Shown here piece by piece: positions 63,433 through 64,000 of a stretch of 64,000 nucleotides of DNA; the first letter of the stretch is position 1; each line of letters opens with the position of its first letter. The notes beneath the pieces are model-generated. The model did not search any database, was not told the DNA's origin, and saw nothing but the letters and a program-made list of their open reading frames with translations. A program made the position numbers and the translations under genes. The DNA comes from Limosilactobacillus rudii (GTDB lineage Bacteria > Bacillota > Bacilli > Lactobacillales > Lactobacillaceae), in contig NZ_JACIVB010000033.1 of the NCBI RefSeq assembly GCF_014145455.1, positions 26,011-90,010 of the forward strand, read 5' to 3'.

Positions 63433-63445
63433 ATATCCTGCAATT

Positions 63446-63582
63446 TGGGGAGTGGGAAAGAACTAGCTTGTCTAAGTTCGTCTTCCCACCCCCGCAAGGA
63501 TGGCTACGACGCGCAGCTAGCCTATTGAGGTAAGTCAAAATGCTGATTTATCAGTGTTTGACCTACTAGCCAGCTACTGCGC
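63446..63582 (+). ncRNA. Structured non-coding element, unidentified
   Basis: A first long stem pairs TGGGGAGTGGGAA (63446-63458) with TTCCCACCCCC, resembling the GAGTGGGA hairpins scattered in Firmicutes genomes. A second structure spans 63511-63582: outer GCGCAG with CTGCGC, inner GTCAAA with TTTGAC and CTGA with TCAG. The region has no ORF and is followed by a strong terminator, so it may be transcribed as an independent RNA or as an extended 3' UTR. No known RNA family was matched by eye. Confidence 0.5.
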
Positions 63583-63610
63583 TGTTGCAGTCTCATCTTT
63601 AAAATAGTGA

Positions 63611-63643
63611 AGAGGTCGGGTTGTTGCCCGGCCTCATTTTGTT
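63611..63643 (+). terminator. Intrinsic terminator after the structured element
   Basis: GAGGTCGGG pairs with CCCGGCCTC over a short loop, followed by ATTTTGTTTT. Confidence 0.85.
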
Positions 63644-63773
63644 TTAAATTTAAAATAAAAACCGAAAGATGATTGGTTTCCGTCTTCGCTTAAAACTTTT
63701 ATATTACAATCAATTAATAAATAAAACAGCTCATGCCAAAGTCCAGACACGAGCTGCTCATTTATTCTATATA

Positions 63774-63845
63774 TTGGGCTAGCTGGATTCGAACCAGCGC
63801 ATGACGGTACCAAAAACCGTTGCCTTACCGCTTGGCTATAGCCCA
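63774..63845 (-). tRNA. tRNA-Gln, anticodon UUG
   Basis: Acceptor TGGGCTA pairs with TAGCCCA. The anticodon arm is ACGGT-TTTTGGT-ACCGT, with TTG at the anticodon. The T arm is GCTGG-TTCGAAT-CCAGC. CCA is not encoded. Confidence 0.96.
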
Positions 63846-63885
63846 ATTATAATACAATTAAAATAAAACATTATTTAATTGTTAA

Positions 63886-63958
63886 TGGAGGATACAGGGC
63901 TCGAACCTGTGACCCCCTGCTTGTAAGGCAGATGCTCTCCCAACTGAGCTAATCCTCC
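63886..63958 (-). tRNA. tRNA-Val, anticodon UAC
   Basis: Acceptor GGAGGAT pairs with ATCCTCC. The anticodon loop CTTACAA gives TAC; the T arm is ACAGG-TTCGAGC-CCTGT. CCA is not encoded. Confidence 0.95.
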
Positions 63959-63963
63959 AAAAG

Positions 63964-64000
63964 TGACCCGTGCGGGATTTGAACCCACGATACCAGCGTG
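63964..64000 (-). tRNA. tRNA, 3' part only
   Basis: The T arm GTGGG-TTCAAAT-CCCGC and acceptor ACGGGTC end at 63964. The anticodon is beyond the right edge, so identity cannot be stated; the visible end of the anticodon loop (CAC) would fit tRNA-Asp. It indicates a tRNA cluster continuing to the right. Confidence 0.85.

Noticed and set aside
1..64000. Prophage, insertion sequence or integrase
   Set aside because: No transposase, integrase or phage structural gene was seen in any frame; mobile signs are limited to the toxin cassette repeats.

Overview
The window looks like chromosome of a low-GC Gram-positive bacterium in the family Lactobacillaceae, probably the Limosilactobacillus (reuteri-like) group. 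The evidence is the strong GGAGG ribosome binding sites, the catabolite-responsive (cre) elements, an LPQTG sortase-anchored protein, AT-rich intergenic DNA with many intrinsic terminators, and hetero-fermenter style accessory sugar clusters. The species cannot be fixed from sequence reading alone.

Positions 1-32000 form one large pectin, uronate and glucuronide catabolic island. It starts with a GH28 polygalacturonase (cut by the left edge) divergent from a GPH-type sugar/cation symporter, a broken pectinesterase and a LacI regulator. A second symporter with glucuronate isomerase (uxaC) follows, then an odd acyltransferase-like gene and a 59-residue secreted or membrane peptide. Next comes a long operon: uxaB, a first UxaA-like gene, an aldose epimerase, kdgA, a second UxaA-like gene and kdgK. 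A GntR regulator lies opposite uxuB-uxuA, a third transporter, two tandem GH30 hydrolases and a GUS-type beta-glucuronidase. After a frameshifted MazF/PemK toxin cassette come a TIM-barrel isomerase, kduI, kduD and an IclR (KdgR-like) regulator. Together these genes take in galacturonate, glucuronate, glucuronides and pectin fragments, turn them into 2-keto-3-deoxygluconate and split KDPG to pyruvate and glyceraldehyde-3-phosphate. Shared operator-like motifs (LacI-type TGTTnACGTnAACA, a GntR-type 18-mer, KdgR-type inverted repeats) and cre sites link the promoters.

Positions 32000-49300 are mostly general chromosomal genes: LysR/flavodoxin/cupin, DUF441, two MFS exporters, an orphan CopY repressor, a CBS/CorC protein, a UbiB-like kinase, a YdcF-like protein, a glyoxalase-fold protein, a UvrA paralogue, a TVP38 and DUF2075 pair, a divergent DXS-like enzyme and a lone YefM-type antitoxin.

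Positions 49300-64000 hold a repeat-rich LPQTG surface protein whose ribosome binding site lies in a perfect 15-bp inverted repeat, an amino-acid permease preceded by what reads as a complete threonine leader-peptide attenuator, a secreted nuclease, a PLD-like/P-loop ATPase fusion, small membrane proteins, hydrolases, a tRNA-Arg, a structured non-coding stretch and the start of a tRNA cluster on the minus strand.

The most striking signals are (1) the two UxaA-like proteins in one operon that have lost complementary sets of family-conserved residues, as if one enzyme had been divided over two subunits, and (2) the threonine-type attenuator upstream of the permease.
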